Positions 1 through 11,735 of a DNA stretch of 64,000 bases are shown here, one piece after another. This stretch comes from Aquatica leii. Its lineage: Eukaryota > Arthropoda > Insecta > Coleoptera > Lampyridae. Every line of letters begins with the position of its first letter. Within the stretch, counting starts at the first letter, position 1. The notes under the pieces are model-generated. The model saw nothing but the letters and a program-made list of their open reading frames with translations, had not been told where the DNA came from and made no database searches. The stretch covers positions 241,766,104-241,830,103 of the forward strand of contig CM069432.1 in NCBI GenBank assembly GCA_035610365.1, written 5' to 3'. A program made the translations under genes and the position numbers.

Positions 1-1868
1 ATGTTTATGTGCATAATTAGATGCATATTTCAAACATTCGTAGTGCAACTATCTGAAATCCAGTCATAAATATGAAGCGACTTTTAATTATATATAATTA
101 ATTTTACTTCAACAAAAAAGCTATTACTTTCCTAGTAATTAAATTCGTTTGTCAAGAATTCAAATATATAAAAAAATGCTACAAAATCAAATTAAAAAAT
201 GTTCATTTAGTTAAACAAAAACTGTACATTATGCTTCGGGTCATTACTGCACCCTATCAATTCATGCCGTATAATAATACACCACCCAAATGGAAACTTT
301 ATTAATTAACTTGGCGTTTATGTCTAATTATTGGTCTACTTATTGCATATTTAAAAATTATATCCTAAATTGAATTTTTTTCAAGTACTTAATTCTCGCG
401 TAACAAACATATATCTGAAATCGAGAACATTTATTTTAGAAGTACTGAAAATTATGCATAGTAAATAAATGTAGCGAAAAGATCCAATAGAGAAGATTGG
501 ATCAATACGACCCACTATATGAATTGGAAACATCGGATGCCAAAGCTTGTATAGATGAGGCTGTCAAACAACCGACAAAACATAAAGTGACCTAAAATAT
601 AAGAGTCAATTTTAGAAATCCATTGATGCAGTCTCGTGTTCAGTTTCGTTTTCGATTCTGCGAAAAATTCAAAGTACTTTAACCTCGAAATAAATTAGCG
701 AAATGTTCGAACAATAAACTAGATGGTAATTAATTCAAAAGCGGTAAAATTTCTTCTTTAAAATTAATGATTACGTGTATTTCACACATTAAAATTAATT
801 GTACCATAAATGAGACGGGGAACGATTCAGATTCACTAAGAACTAAAGTAAAGCTATATTTCAAGTGATACCTCCCTAATGGCAACCCTTAAACATGCTA
901 AATGTGGCACAGAATGCTTCCAATTAGAGCAACATTCGTTAATGTGCGAATACCAATGCGAAATGCGCTTTCAGAAAACTTCCTCGATGAGAGAACTTTC
1001 GGTAGTGCACGTCAATGATGCGACGATAATTATAAACTTGCAGCCCTCAATGTACGTTTAAACTACTCCATTGTGTGAATATAGTTCAGCGACGTGTTTG
1101 AAACAGCAATTAAGTGATGAAAATCAAACTTCGAAACCCCGAATGTCGTACAAAAATGAGACAATTTTGTTAATTAAAATTTAATTGATGTAAACTACAG
1201 ACTTGAAAGTGTCGTTATAACATCGTTTATAAATACGACGGTTACGATGTTCATAACATACTTATAGCCATACTGTATTTTCTAGTTATTAAAAGCATTT
1301 ACTTTGATGAATATTATAAATTAAATACCACGACCAACTAATTATTTCATACTAATCTTAAAATTAAGTTATTAGTAAATTTTGTTGTGTAAGAATAATA
1401 AATTAAAGAAATCGATAACTGAACGGCTGAGTATCACTAGATAGATGTGGGTGACGTGCAACAGGTACTAATACTTAATGGTCGCTATTAAAACAATTTC
1501 CAGCATAAATCGAATCACAAGGAGGGGTTTCTAATGTCTGGCAAACCTTTATTCGGCCAAAATAAAATTACAAAAAATGAACTTAATAAACCTCTATAAA
1601 GTAGTTTAAACCCAACTTTTACTTGTTAAACCATAATCAAAACGACTAATACAGAAATGCATTTTAATATACTATAAGCGTTGAAACGCAAGCTCATTAT
1701 TTTTCAATATAGTAAAAAACATTCAATTTTCATATACTGCTAAATAAATAATACTAAAAAACAGTAACTGTGTTGTTAAGTAGATAACAGAAGATAAGTA
1801 CTAGAACATTAAAACAAAAATAAAAACCACAACGTTAACCTGTAGACAGTAGAAAATCAATATACTTT
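1..1868. other. No gene recognised; AT-rich sequence
   Basis: I see no coding region with recognisable motifs, no RNA gene and no clear repeat. A 60-codon open frame near 879 has no motif and no splice context and is treated as chance. The stretch ends at the left terminus of the transposon that starts at 1869. Confidence 0.6.
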
Positions 1869-1990
1869 CCCAGATAACACAAGACGTCTTAGAGATATCT
1901 TTCTTACATCCTATTAACATCTGAATGTCATACGACGTTTATAGGATATCTTAAAGATATCTTTTTCAATATTTCAAAGATAACTTTTTT
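1869..1990. repeat. Left TIR and subterminal AGATATCTT repeats
   Basis: The 14-bp terminal repeat is followed by several copies of an AAGATATCTT-like palindrome, for example around 1891-1900, 1947-1966 and 1974-1983. Such clusters usually serve as transposase binding sites; that role is inferred here. Confidence 0.75.
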
Positions 1991-2390
1991 ATGGTCATTT
2001 AGGTCAAATAATTTTCATTGTAATAATATTTAAAAAATAGTTTGACGACCGTTACGTCAAACAAACGATTGCGTATTAAATGGCGCGTTATTGAAATCGG
2101 ACCAACGATGAGACGCGTCCATGTCAATATTAAATATCACATGTTTTGTTACGTTGGTTATGTTCATATGTGTTACACTTCTCGAAGCTCTGTTACGGTT
2201 TATCTTGTTTAATGGTCGAAGCGGTTATTGAAACTTGGTTATTTGATTGCATTAAAGTGCGGAAACCTACTGTGCGTTTTTGTGTAGTGTTTTTAAAATA
2301 GAATATTGGCAAAGTTGAGTGTTGGGTACGTAGGTTATAAGATTTTAGGTTAGCATTACTTAGCAACGAAACAATTTACAAAAATATTAT

Positions 2391-4107
2391 ATGCTGGCTA
2401 AAAGAGCCAAACTAAGCAGTCAAGAATCACATTCAGAACCTGCAAGCTCTTTTCAAGGCATCTAGAAGTATGAAAGCTGCAGATGTAATGGAAAATAATG
2501 ACATATTAACACTTAACTTATTACAGCTCCAAAGTGTTTTATATCAGCGTGAGAATGAGGATTTTGATTTTATTGAAGACGTTCTAGGACAACCTAATTT
2601 GCAACCACCATTCTCTGAATTTGAATCTGAAAGTTCCGACACGGATAATAATTGTGAAGCCAAGAAACTTTTAAAAGATAGATTAAAGCTGGGCAATAAA
2701 ATACAATATTTCAAATGTAGCGACTACAGATCTTCTCAAACTTTTGCATGATCAGGTTATTGAACCTTTACCCTTGGATCCTCGCACGTTGCTCAATACA
2801 ACAAGAAAAATTATAACGGAACCTATTCACCTGGGTTAATAATACCATTCTGGTTTATCGGCAGCCATTGAAAATATTTTTAAATGTATAGGAACGGCCA
2901 GATTTAAAGATTCTGACTTAATAAGCTTACTTGTTAATATTGATGGTCTAACTTTAGCAAAAAGTTCGGACAGTCAAGTTTATCCTATCCTTATATCTAT
3001 TTTTGGACACAAATGTGTAAGAATGCATAAAATGTATCGTACGCGATGCTCCTGCAAAATCTTTCATCAAATATATAAAGGGTCATAACAGGGTATTTTT
3101 CATGTACTAAGTGCCAAATTGAAGGCAAATACAAATCAAAGGTTTATTTTCCTAATACTGAAAACCTACGATTAAGAATTGATGAACAATTTAGCTTGCA
3201 TGAAGAGGATGATGAACATCAAAATGGTATATCAATTTTAGAGGAAATGCCGCATTTAAATATGATCAGCAGTTTTCCTCTGGACTACATGCACTTGGTT
3301 TGCCTTGGAGTAACAAAAAAAAATATACTTATGGTTTTTTGGAAAACCTCCAACAAAGTTGTCTGCTGCTGCAATCAATGGTATTTCACAGTCATTGAAA
3401 GACATACGGTCATGTATCCCCGAGGAATTCAATCGGAAGCCAAGATCTATCAACGAAATAAAAAATGTGGAAACAGAATTTTGCCAAATGCTATTTTATA
3501 CAGGCCCTTTAGTTCTAAAAAACTTTTAAGTACGGACCAATACCTAAATCATAATTTATTGCACTTGTCTGAAGATGTGAGGCTTCATGGACATGTCGAT
3601 AGTTTTAGTGCATTTGACTTTGAAAATTTTATGCAAAGTATTTTAAAGTCTGTACGTAAAAGTCATAGACCGTTACAACAAATTGTCAAAAGATATTTGG
3701 AAAAAATGTCAAGTATTCACAATAATAAATAGAATATTACCACATTTCCAGTACCTAAAGATCTGTTGTTGTTGGGCAGTGATAAAACGGAACACTTTAA
3801 ATCTTTACCATTTGAAAACTTTGTTTAAAAAAATAATTTTCCTGATAATTGTTGTTGCTTGAAAAATGGGGAGATAATCAGTCATATAATTAAAATAAAT
3901 AGCTGCCTAGAGGTGATGGGCAAAAAATATTTGTCCAAGAATTCTTTTTTTGATAGTCCTTGTGAATCAGCTGATAATAATATGTTTAAAGTTAGTGACA
4001 GTAACTTAGGTCCTTTGAAGCATTTCAAAGTTTCTGATATTGATTACAAATGTATAAAATTACAATATGAAGATTATTATGTTATAATGCCACTTTCACA
4101 TTGCTAA
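2391..4107 (+). pseudogene. Broken transposase of the 1869-6635 element
   Basis: Coding similarity starts at an ATG at 2391 and runs through several frames. Recognisable blocks in order are an acidic N-terminal region (2470-2700), a segment reading LPLDPRTLLNTTRK (about 2770-2810), VNIDGLTLAKSSDSQVYPIL (2935-2995), a Cys-containing segment before 3196, and FPLDYMHLVCLGVTKK (3274-3321). This combination is typical of a large insect and cnidarian transposase family I know only as uncharacterised proteins. Frameshifts near 2400-2470, 2690 and 3400-3500, plus stop codons near 2838 and 3088, prevent one continuous protein. No introns are needed to explain the layout. The gene is upstream of and in the same direction as the DUF4806 gene, as in other two-gene elements. 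The family name is unsure; the transposase identity is fairly sure. Confidence 0.8.
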
Positions 4108-4271
4108 ATTATTGTTTGTGCAATATGTATAGTTTAGTTTAGTTTTAGGTCTATGTAAGTTTAATTTAGATAAGACACTTCATAATATTTTGTAATTTTT
4201 ACTTTTAAATGTAAAGCAACTAAATTTATTATCTTGAAAATGAACATTTTTGTTCAAGTTCGTTGTTGAAA

Positions 4272-6374
4272 ATGGATACGAAAAACTGGACAGTTGTCCA
4301 ATTTTTAGAGGAAGTAGAAGTAGAAGCTATCCCTTCAACATCGATCCAGGGCAATGACTGCCGTTGGCCTTCTTTTTTAAGAGAGAAATTATACAATGCC
4401 ATAAGAAAATCCGAACCTCTGAATACATGTTGGCCAACGCACAAAATTAAAATTTTTAGAAGTGAAACTTATGGTAATAAATTATAATTTTTCTTTTTGG
4501 TGACAACTTTTGTAATAAAGCGAACTCATATATTACCCAAAAATGTGACGTTTTCATCATAATTTGAATGGTCAATTTTAACTTATTATTTTAGGGGATT
4601 ATTTAAAAACCAGAAGTAAAGCGAAAATAGCCGAAAGTACCAGTGATATCAACACAGAAGCAGATGATGTTAAAATTAAGAGAAAAAGGATTCAAAAAAT
4701 TCTGTCCAGTAGTGATGATTCCATAGAGGATGACAGTAGTTTGCCACCACCACCTTCTATTTCAAAATATAAACAAAACGAGACTTCAAAATTTAAGCAG
4801 GTGCATATAAAACCTGGTAAGTTCTTCTTAACTTATTTTTTAAAATTATTTTAATGTATTTTTTTAGGAAATGGTAATCACCAGACAACAGAAAACATTT
4901 TTGAAAATGTTAATGATGAGGAAAACCTAGAACCAAAAGAGGCGGATGGAAGTATACATAATGAGTTTCAGTTGTTGCAGGATAAATCTTATACTTGCAA
5001 GAATTGTCATTGTAAAGACTGTTTGGAGAAAGGTATGATTTTTGTCCGCACATCGAAAAATGAAACAAAAACTGAAAAACATTTTTTTTTGTAATTCAGT
5101 TTTTGAATCACACTGTATTAGGCTTTATTCACACCGAGTGTTCCATTTGAAAACTGTTCACACAGCCACCTTCTATATACAGGGTGTCTCAAAAATAACT
5201 GTGCTAGCAAAAAATATAAACAATTCCTTAATTCAACCACGTTTCGTTTCATCTTTGTACGATAAGTAATAAAAAAGTTGGAGAGAATGTGCTAATAGTG
5301 GATAAAGTACAGTTTTGTGTTTTGAGATAGGACACAAAAAACCTTACACAACAATACCACATTTTCAGAGGTATAGCTTGAGACACCCTTGAAGAAGTCA
5401 GATCAATTAAAAAATCCCTTAGTAGAGTCGAGCGAACCTCTGATGATGATGCTGCAACCACAAGCTTTTTCACTCAATTGGCTTGTCGATTTCCTCTAAA
5501 CTTGGAAGAAGACTTGACAATCTTCAATCAATTCTTGGAGGAAGAAGAAAACTTTAAAAATGCTGTAAGTTTTTATTGGGGTGCTTAACATATAACAAAT
5601 TTACTGCGTGATTTTAATTTGTGCAGTTTATTTACATTGAACCAAATACTTACACTACAAATTTCATTTCATACAATTTGTTATCCATTTTTTTAACATT
5701 TAAATAGTTTCTATACCTTTTAAATTCCAAAACCATTTTTACTACTTCACGAAAACACTTTTTAAATATCTACACGTGGTTCGCTAACTGGATTAGCATC
5801 ATCAGAAGAGGATTAAAACTAACTAAGGTTAACTTAGCTTATGTGGAGATATAAAAATAAAGTGTGTTGGTGAAGTGGTGCAACAGTTTTTGAATTAATC
5901 TATACCTTTTTATTGTCTGTATGTTATGTCTAAAAAATGATTTTTTTAGGTTACAGAAGTAACAAGAGTGGGTGATTCGACCACCTACAGTTTTGTGTCG
6001 AGAACACTAAAGTTAATATTGACCAATGAATTAGCCCTTAGTTATAGTTGGTTGGGCAGGAAGGGCAAAAAAGTTTTCAAAACATTAACAGTTGCCACTT
6101 TAATAATAGGTGGGTATTATTACTTAATTTCTATAACTTGTTTTGTGTGCTAGAAAAAGTTTTCAAAGACAAAGGTAAAATAATATTTTAAACCTCTAAT
6201 ATTTAATTAAAAAAGCCAAAACATTGTGTAAATCTAACTTATTTCACATATTTTTCAGAATCTGCCACTGTGGCTATAAAAGAAGCGACAAGGCAAGAAA
6301 TTGAACAATCCATCCAGTTGTGGGTGTGGAGGGCTTTTGACCGAAAGAAGATTGCAATGAACAAATCTTTTTAA
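4272..6374 (+). CDS. DUF4806-domain transposon protein, six exons
   Basis: Six exons with GT-AG introns can be followed: 4272-4473, 4595-4816, 4868-5032, 5371-5564, 5950-6109 and 6259-6374, giving about 353 codons with phases that agree (1,1,1,0,1). The N-terminus (WTVVQFLEEVEVEAIPSTSI) and the C-terminal block (VTRVGDSTTYSFVSRTL, then YSWLGRKGKKVF) are the hallmarks of insect DUF4806 proteins. Exon 2 is acidic with a poly-Pro patch; exon 3 ends in a CKNCHCKDC cysteine cluster. The only defect I find is one TGA at 5379-5381 near the start of exon 4. Function is unknown; presence beside a transposase suggests a DNA-binding or accessory role in transposition. Intron 4 carries a hammerhead-like motif on the opposite strand. 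An AATAAA follows the stop codon by 21 bases. The exon 4 acceptor is the least certain boundary. Confidence 0.8.
5773..5805 (-). ncRNA. Degenerate hammerhead ribozyme-like motif
   Basis: Read on the minus strand the sequence has CTGATGA, a 5-bp stem GCTAA/TTAGC with a short loop, then GAAC and CACGTG. This is the hammerhead core order CUGAUGA, stem II, GAAA, with one A missing from GAAA, so it is probably inactive. It lies in the fourth intron of the DUF4806 gene and probably marks a small Penelope-like or other ribozyme-bearing insertion whose ends I cannot place. Confidence 0.5.
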
Positions 6375-6395
6375 TTGTTATTGTTATGTTTTTTA

Positions 6396-6401
6396 AATAA
6401 A
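6396..6401 (+). promoter_or_regulatory. Polyadenylation signal AATAAA
   Basis: Canonical hexamer 21 bases after the DUF4806 stop codon and before the subterminal repeats, well placed to end that transcript. Confidence 0.6.
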
Positions 6402-6439
6402 GTACTAATTTTGCTTTTTCTGTGCAGTAATGTGAATAA

Positions 6440-6635
6440 TAAAAACATGTCTTTAAAAGACATTTTAGAGATGTCTTGCAAAGATATCTGAAAGATATCA
6501 ACCTTTGTAACAAAAGATATCTTCTGTATATCTTAAAGATGTCTTTCTGGAAATAAAAGATGTTTAAGAGATGTCTGTTTTGTCTTAGAATGTACATCTT
6601 TAAGATATATTTCAGATGTCTTTGTGTTATCTGGG
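6440..6635. repeat. Right subterminal repeats and right TIR
   Basis: At least seven copies of AAGATATCTT or AAGATGTCTT variants lie between 6448 and 6620, ending in the inverted terminal repeat TTGTGTTATCTGGG. The array is denser than on the left, so the two ends differ in site number. Confidence 0.75.
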
Positions 6636-6699
6636 TTACCATAGCATTAAGTATTGTATAACACTTGGAAATTTAAAATCACTGAATCAATAATTAAAA

Positions 6700-7250
6700 A
6701 TGCAAAATAATAACAATCAAACAAAATAAGAATCTTTATTTAAAGCTAGTGAAACTACATGTTTTAAGTGTGGACATAAAGGACATATGTAAATCGTATG
6801 AATATAAAAGTAAGAGTTGTGATCAGTTTCGTAGATACACAAGCCGTGATCGAGGAAATCTTCCATTTCGAGATCGTGGTAAGTATAAAAACAAATACGA
6901 AAAGAAACAAAATGTAAATTAAACTGAGAATGAAGTAACATTTGTAGAATTAAAGAAATATAGCGTACCAAATGAGTTGAATGTATTTGTAATTGATTCA
7001 GAAGCAACATACACCTAACATAAAAAAAAATAGAAAAATACATGACAAATATTGAGAAATTAAATAGGGAAGTATCGGTCCATGTTGCGAATGGCGAGAA
7101 GATAGTTGTAGAAAAAAAATGCAATAAACCATGTACTATTAAGGTATAAAAATAAGCATCCCGGATTTAATTGTTGAAGGTATGCAACATAATTTATTTT
7201 CAGTGGGTCAATTAATAAATGGACATAAGTTATTTTTTAAAAGGATGTGC
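6700..7250 (+). pseudogene. Copia 1: gag zinc knuckle and protease remnant
   Basis: Translating across frames gives a CCHC-type knuckle start (CFKCGHKGHM near 6757-6788), an Arg-rich stretch, then a protease-like FVIDSEAT (about 6989-7012; family consensus has Asp-Ser-Gly at this point) and the VHVANGEK segment, followed by a piece resembling the sequence just before the GAG-pre-integrase domain. Order and motifs are those of Ty1/Copia polyproteins. Many stops and frameshifts are present, and no 5' LTR was found. The frame breaks off near 7250, where a non-LTR element is inserted, and Copia coding resumes at 10424. Confidence 0.8.
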
Positions 7251-7786
7251 CATCTGCTGTTCTGCAACTGTAGCAATCGAGTGTTTCCGCACCACCGAGT
7301 TTGTAAAGCCGTCCCTGCCTGCATACCGCCAAGCCGACTGGAAGGTAGACCGTAGCGAAGTCTTTGCGGATCTTTCATCACCGGAAGAATAACAGCTAAG
7401 TGAAATAAATTAATTATTTACTAACTTTAGATATTAACTACCATGGTGAAGCACGATCTTGCACCGGCTTTGCCGTCGCCGTTTTACTTATCGTACCACG
7501 TCTGACTCATCAAACCGTTCCGTCTCGTCTAATGTTTTTTCTCATCCTGTCAACTCCTGCTATTATCTTCGTAATTTCTCTCTGCGTTTTGCGCAACGTC
7601 GACAAAGATATTACCGAACCAGAAATTCTCACTTCTATAAACCTTCCCAAAGTCAACTAAATTTATCCAAATTAGTTCTTGGCTAACACAACAACCTACT
7701 TAACTAATGCGTTTGATCACATTTGGTAAAAATACTCTCGATTACCTCCTGGCAAAAAGCGTTTCCATGTATGGCAAAGACTATCC

Positions 7787-8242
7787 GTGCGAGCCTTCAA
7801 ACATTCTCCAACCTGTCCCTCTTCAAGCTGCACCAAAGTAGGTCACTTTTCGTACGAATGTCCGACTAGTGTTTTGATCTGCCCTAAGTGTAGGGGAAAA
7901 CACAATTCATCGACCTGTCCATCCACTGATCCCAAATGTAACAACTGCTCTGACCTACACCCAACTCATTATTTTGCATACGATGCCCGCAACGCCCTTC
8001 CTAAAACCACCGAAGCTACCGCTCAGCTAACAGCCAATGACACCGATAGCGAATCCAAAACCTCTGCCCTTAACGAAGATAACGTTGCAGATGACGATTT
8101 CAGATTAAAACCTTCTATCAAAACCTTCTCCTTCATGTACATGTTTCTCGACCGTCGCAACAAAATCATTAAAGTCATCAACAGAACCAGTGCTTCCATT
8201 CTTAACGGCAACGTTTACATGCCCTTTGCTAAACTGCTGTAA
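7787..8242 (+). pseudogene. Non-LTR ORF1 fragment with CCHC knuckles
   Basis: The open frame encodes Cys/His spacings typical of ORF1 (gag-like) proteins of Jockey elements: CTKVGHFSYEC, CPKCRGKHNSSTC and CNNCSDLHPTHYF. The first knuckle has lost the leading Cys spacing. These knuckles bind element RNA or act in nucleic-acid chaperoning in the family. The upstream part of ORF1 (7460-7690) is out of frame, so the protein is truncated; the following ORF2 begins within a few bases. Confidence 0.75.
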
Positions 8243-8244
8243 TA

Positions 8245-10020
8245 TTGAGAAAAAGAGAAAAAATTGACGTTCTTTCATTAACCGAAACCAAACTAAAAAA
8301 CCCCGAAACGATATCTATAACTAATTATCACACCTTTTGTAAAAATAACGACACTAAGATTAACGCTAACCTAAATGGAATAATCCTTTCAAACGCGTTA
8401 CTTAGATGGCGTTTCTGGCGAGTTAAAAACACTAATTATACGTTTTTCGCGCTTCACATTCCACACTTACCTACGCCAACTTTAATTGAAATCAAAGACT
8501 TTAAAAACGCCAAATAGAAACGGTTTGCCAACCATATTAAACTTTACGTCGCTGATGACCCCAATCTATAGATAAATAATGCTATAGCGCAATTAACCTA
8601 CGTTATCTCTAAGCATCTATAAAAAAATTTCCCAAAAAACCCATAAACATATCTCGTAAACCACTTCCGGCAAAACTCATCAAAGAAAAAAGCAAATATT
8701 TCGTCGTTTTCAAAAAATTACAGATCCCGCATTAAAAACAGAACCTAACCGACTAAATGCTCAAATCAGACGCGATTAAACATCTTTAAAACAGGCAAAA
8801 ACTCCAGATAAAAACGGGACCTACCGACAGCTACTATAACTACTACACAAAGCTTTAGTATTACTATACAACATATTCAATAAATGTTTAACTTTATGTT
8901 ATTTTCCAACACCGTGGAAATGATCCACTACAATTATGATTCTCAAACCTGGTAAAGATCCAACACTTTCTAACTCATACTGTGTCGAACGAGTGTTGAT
9001 AACGCGATTTGCCGAGCAAAATAATCTTCTACAAAACTTTCAGTCTGGCACGATGGACTTATTTACAAAATTCACTCTCTAGGAACACCTTTGCATTTCC
9101 TTAAACTCGCATCGTCATTCCTTATTAACAGGTCTGTAACGGTGAGAGTCGAAAAAACACTTTCACAACCTTTTACACCATTAACTGGAGTAGCCGAAAG
9201 CTCAGTGATAGCTTCTTTGTCGCTTTTTGTCGCAGCAGCAAGGAAGCGTCTAATCTAATTCAATCTAACTTAACCAAATTTTCAAAATGGGCCAATGAAT
9301 GGAGAATAACTCCGAATCCAAACAAGACTCAAGCAATTTTTTTTAGACACCAACATTTTTGTCAAACATAATAACAATCACACCAAAACGCCACACTCCT
9401 TCTATGGAACACACTTATACATCACCAAGACAAAATAACATATCTTGGCGTCAAACTCACTAAGACTTTAAACTGGAACTCGAACTTGGAAACTTCCCTA
9501 AACAGAATTAGAAACCGCAGTAACCTACTGAGCGCCCTTCGCGGACATATCAAAGGATGTTATCCTAAAACCTCGCAACATACGTACAAAACCTTTATAC
9601 GCCGTGTAATCGATAAGCGTGCCCCTATCTCCTGAACTCTAACTTTGACCCAACTGAAAAAAATACCATCTCGCGAGCGAAAAATCCTACCTATAATTAA
9701 CAAATTACCTTACAGATTCCCTAATAATCTCACTATTCAGCACGCCAATTTAATGCCAGTTACAAAAAGGCTTCGAATTTTACAAACTAATTTCACACGC
9801 CGAGTTTTGGTGAAACCCAAGCAACGAGGGACATCCTGCTAACACCATTTAACAACCAACACTACGAAAAAATCCTATCCAAAAAACATAAACAAAAGTA
9901 CAAATTCCCATCTGTTTTTCTCGTCCAATTAATCGACAATCTAGTCAAAGTATTCGAAGACTTAGAACTCTATACTGCCTCAGATAAACTACAGTAGCTT
10001 TTTTTATATACCTACAACGA
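8245..10020 (+). pseudogene. Non-LTR ORF2: endonuclease and RT fragments
   Basis: ORF2 starts with an AP-endonuclease N-terminal motif (KIDVLSLTETKLKNPETISI near 8257-8320; the TET motif includes the usual catalytic Glu). After many frame breaks, RT-type blocks appear: YFPTPWK...KPGKDPTLSNSY (about 8900-8980), a palm block with SFLINRSVTVRVE (9116-9156), and WANEWRITPNPNKTQAIFF (9290-9345). The catalytic YADD segment is missing, so an internal deletion near 9230 is likely. The C-terminal part (9480-9840) has the YLGVKLTKTLNW and TYKTFIR blocks seen in Jockey-clade ORF2. Clearly non-functional. Confidence 0.75.
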
Positions 10021-10423
10021 ACCACTAACTACCGCTTCACCTACAACGCATGCACCCATAACACCAATGAGACCAGCATCACCTACTTAATTCAACACCA
10101 ACCTTTACCATTCTTTAACTAAACCTATCAACACATACAAAGCAAAACATTAGCTAGGTACACTAATCAGACATATCTTACAGTTTTTGTATGGTTTTCC
10201 TTAAGAACCGCAAACAACTCACAATTAATTAGGTACACAACTAGTTTATTTTTTATCCTTTTTTCTAGCACATAACTGCTATAATAATATTTATACTAAC
10301 AAAAAATCAAAGGTTGAAGCGGAGACAAAATTCATGAGCTGCTTAGATATAAAGTAAATATCTTGTTCTATAAATGTAAACTACTAACAACGAATAAACG
10401 TTTTTGATTTGATTTGATGATTT

Positions 10424-11540
10424 CAGGATTTATTCAGGAAATGAAATGTATGAATATGAATAATTTGTACATGATAACTATCCACTTTCAAGAAAATGCT
10501 TTTATAGTAAGGCAACAAACGATCCTACTATATGGCATAGACGTTTAAGGCATTTAAGTTATAGTGGATTGGAAATACTAGGTTTACCATTATAGAAAGA
10601 AAAATGTGAACATTGCGTGGAAGAAAAAGGCACAAGACGACAATTTCAAGCACAAGTTATACTAACAAATGAAATAGGTGAGATAATGCTTTCAGATATA
10701 AGTAAACTTATTATTCCTGCCGTTTTGATTGATGATTATTTCACACTTCACAATTATTATTTTTGATGATTATTAAAATTATGATTATTAAAAATAAAGC
10801 GGAACAAAACGTTATTGATTTTATTAAATTGATTTGAACACAGCATGAAAAAAAAATAAGAAGAATACGATTAAATAATGAAGGAGAATTTAAATCATAT
10901 AATTTTAAGAAATTTTGTAGGCAAAAGACATTACCATATATTCCAATGCTAAGTGCATAAACAAGATGCTTGTGAACACGGTAAGAACAAAGTTTACATA
11001 GAAAAAAAATATGGAAAGGTTTATGGGGCAGAGCAACTCAATTTACAAATTAAATAGAAGTCCGAGTAAAGCAAATTGGAACGGTGCTACATCATCACAA
11101 ATTTGGTATAAAAATAGATTTATATAATTTAAGAGTATTTATTCAAAACCGTGAGTTCTAAAACTTCCTAAAGACAACATGTTAGAACCAAAAGCGAATA
11201 AAATGATTATGCTAAGTTGTATTGTGGAGAAGGTTATCGTTTATGGGATTCTAAGAAAAATACAGTAAAGAAAAACAATAGATGCTATTTTTGATAAATT
11301 AAAAATTGAATTGAATACATATAAAAAGAAGATTTAAAAACGTTTGAATATGAGGAAGAAAATAGACTCAAAACATAATAATTAAAATACTTTAAAGAAT
11401 ACGAACCCTTAATGCAATAAATCAAAACAAGCAATCAACAAAGAATTAAGTTCACATACAAAATTAAATACTTGGATTTTTGAAAAACTATCACCAGAAA
11501 AAACCAATTGATACAAGAAGTTATGAAAGAACGGGTGATA
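10424..11540 (+). pseudogene. Copia 1: GAG-pre-integrase and integrase remnant
   Basis: Copia coding resumes immediately after the non-LTR tail. WHRRLRHLSYSGLEILGLPL (10531-10590) is the GAG-pre-integrase His-His motif, followed by CEHCVEEKGTRRQF, its Cys-Cys pair. Further on are IRLNNEGEFKSYNFKKFC (integrase core) and WGRATQFTNKLN-like residues near 11020-11060, then a link region. The reverse transcriptase and RNase H are absent, so the 3' half is lost. At least ten stops or shifts occur. It is more decayed than the other two Copia copies here and belongs to a different subfamily. Confidence 0.75.
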
Positions 11541-11735
11541 TTCGATGGCAGAGCCATCTCATAGTATACATTTACTATGCATGAATAATAGTATGTAAAT
11601 GGTTATAGAGGTGGAAACGTTGAAAGCTGATTTTATACCTGCGTAATTCAAATAAGTTTTAAATAAAACTGCGGGCTAAAACCACAACGTATAACATTGT
11701 AAGGTAACAATATCAATGCAAATGTGAAAACGCCA
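11541..11735. repeat. Single arm of a foldback/MITE family
   Basis: This stretch is related, with scattered differences, to the left arm of the inverted repeat at 55676-55866: both start GATGGCAG(A)RCCATCTCATAGTAT and share the segment around AAAACCACAACGTA. No inverted partner is seen nearby, so this copy appears to have lost one arm. Confidence 0.7.

Larger units (their letters stand above)
1869..6635 (+). mobile_element. Two-gene DNA transposon with CCCAGATAACACAA TIRs
   Basis: The left end CCCAGATAACACAA (1869-1882) is an exact inverted copy of TTGTGTTATCTGGG (6622-6635); similarity continues imperfectly for about 15 more bases. Both ends are followed inward by many copies of an AAGATATCTT-like palindrome. 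Inside are a broken transposase (2391-4107) and a DUF4806-type accessory gene (4272-6374), both on the plus strand. Flanks share only TT (1867-1868 and 6636-6637), so the duplication is 2 bp or not recognisable. The superfamily is uncertain: a CACTA/EnSpm-like element would fit short duplications and subterminal repeats, but the ends are not CACTA. About 4.8 kb, apparently full length in outline. Confidence 0.85.
7255..10423 (+). mobile_element. Jockey-like non-LTR retrotransposon, degenerate
   Basis: The segment carries an ORF1 with CCHC knuckles, an ORF2 with endonuclease and reverse transcriptase pieces, and a 3' end of short TTTGA/TTGATT repeats (10405-10420), a tail type usual for the I/Jockey group. 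It separates two halves of one Copia polyprotein, so it is younger than that Copia. I could not find a clear target duplication, and the 5' boundary is placed only to within a few tens of bases. Confidence 0.75.

Noticed and set aside
879..1061. 60-codon plus-strand open frame
   Set aside because: No motif, no splice signals and no element context; length is expected by chance.
6274..7124. Minus-strand open frames
   Set aside because: They lie antisense to the DUF4806 exon, subterminal repeats and Copia gag, and have the hydrophobic composition of reverse-read AT-rich coding DNA.
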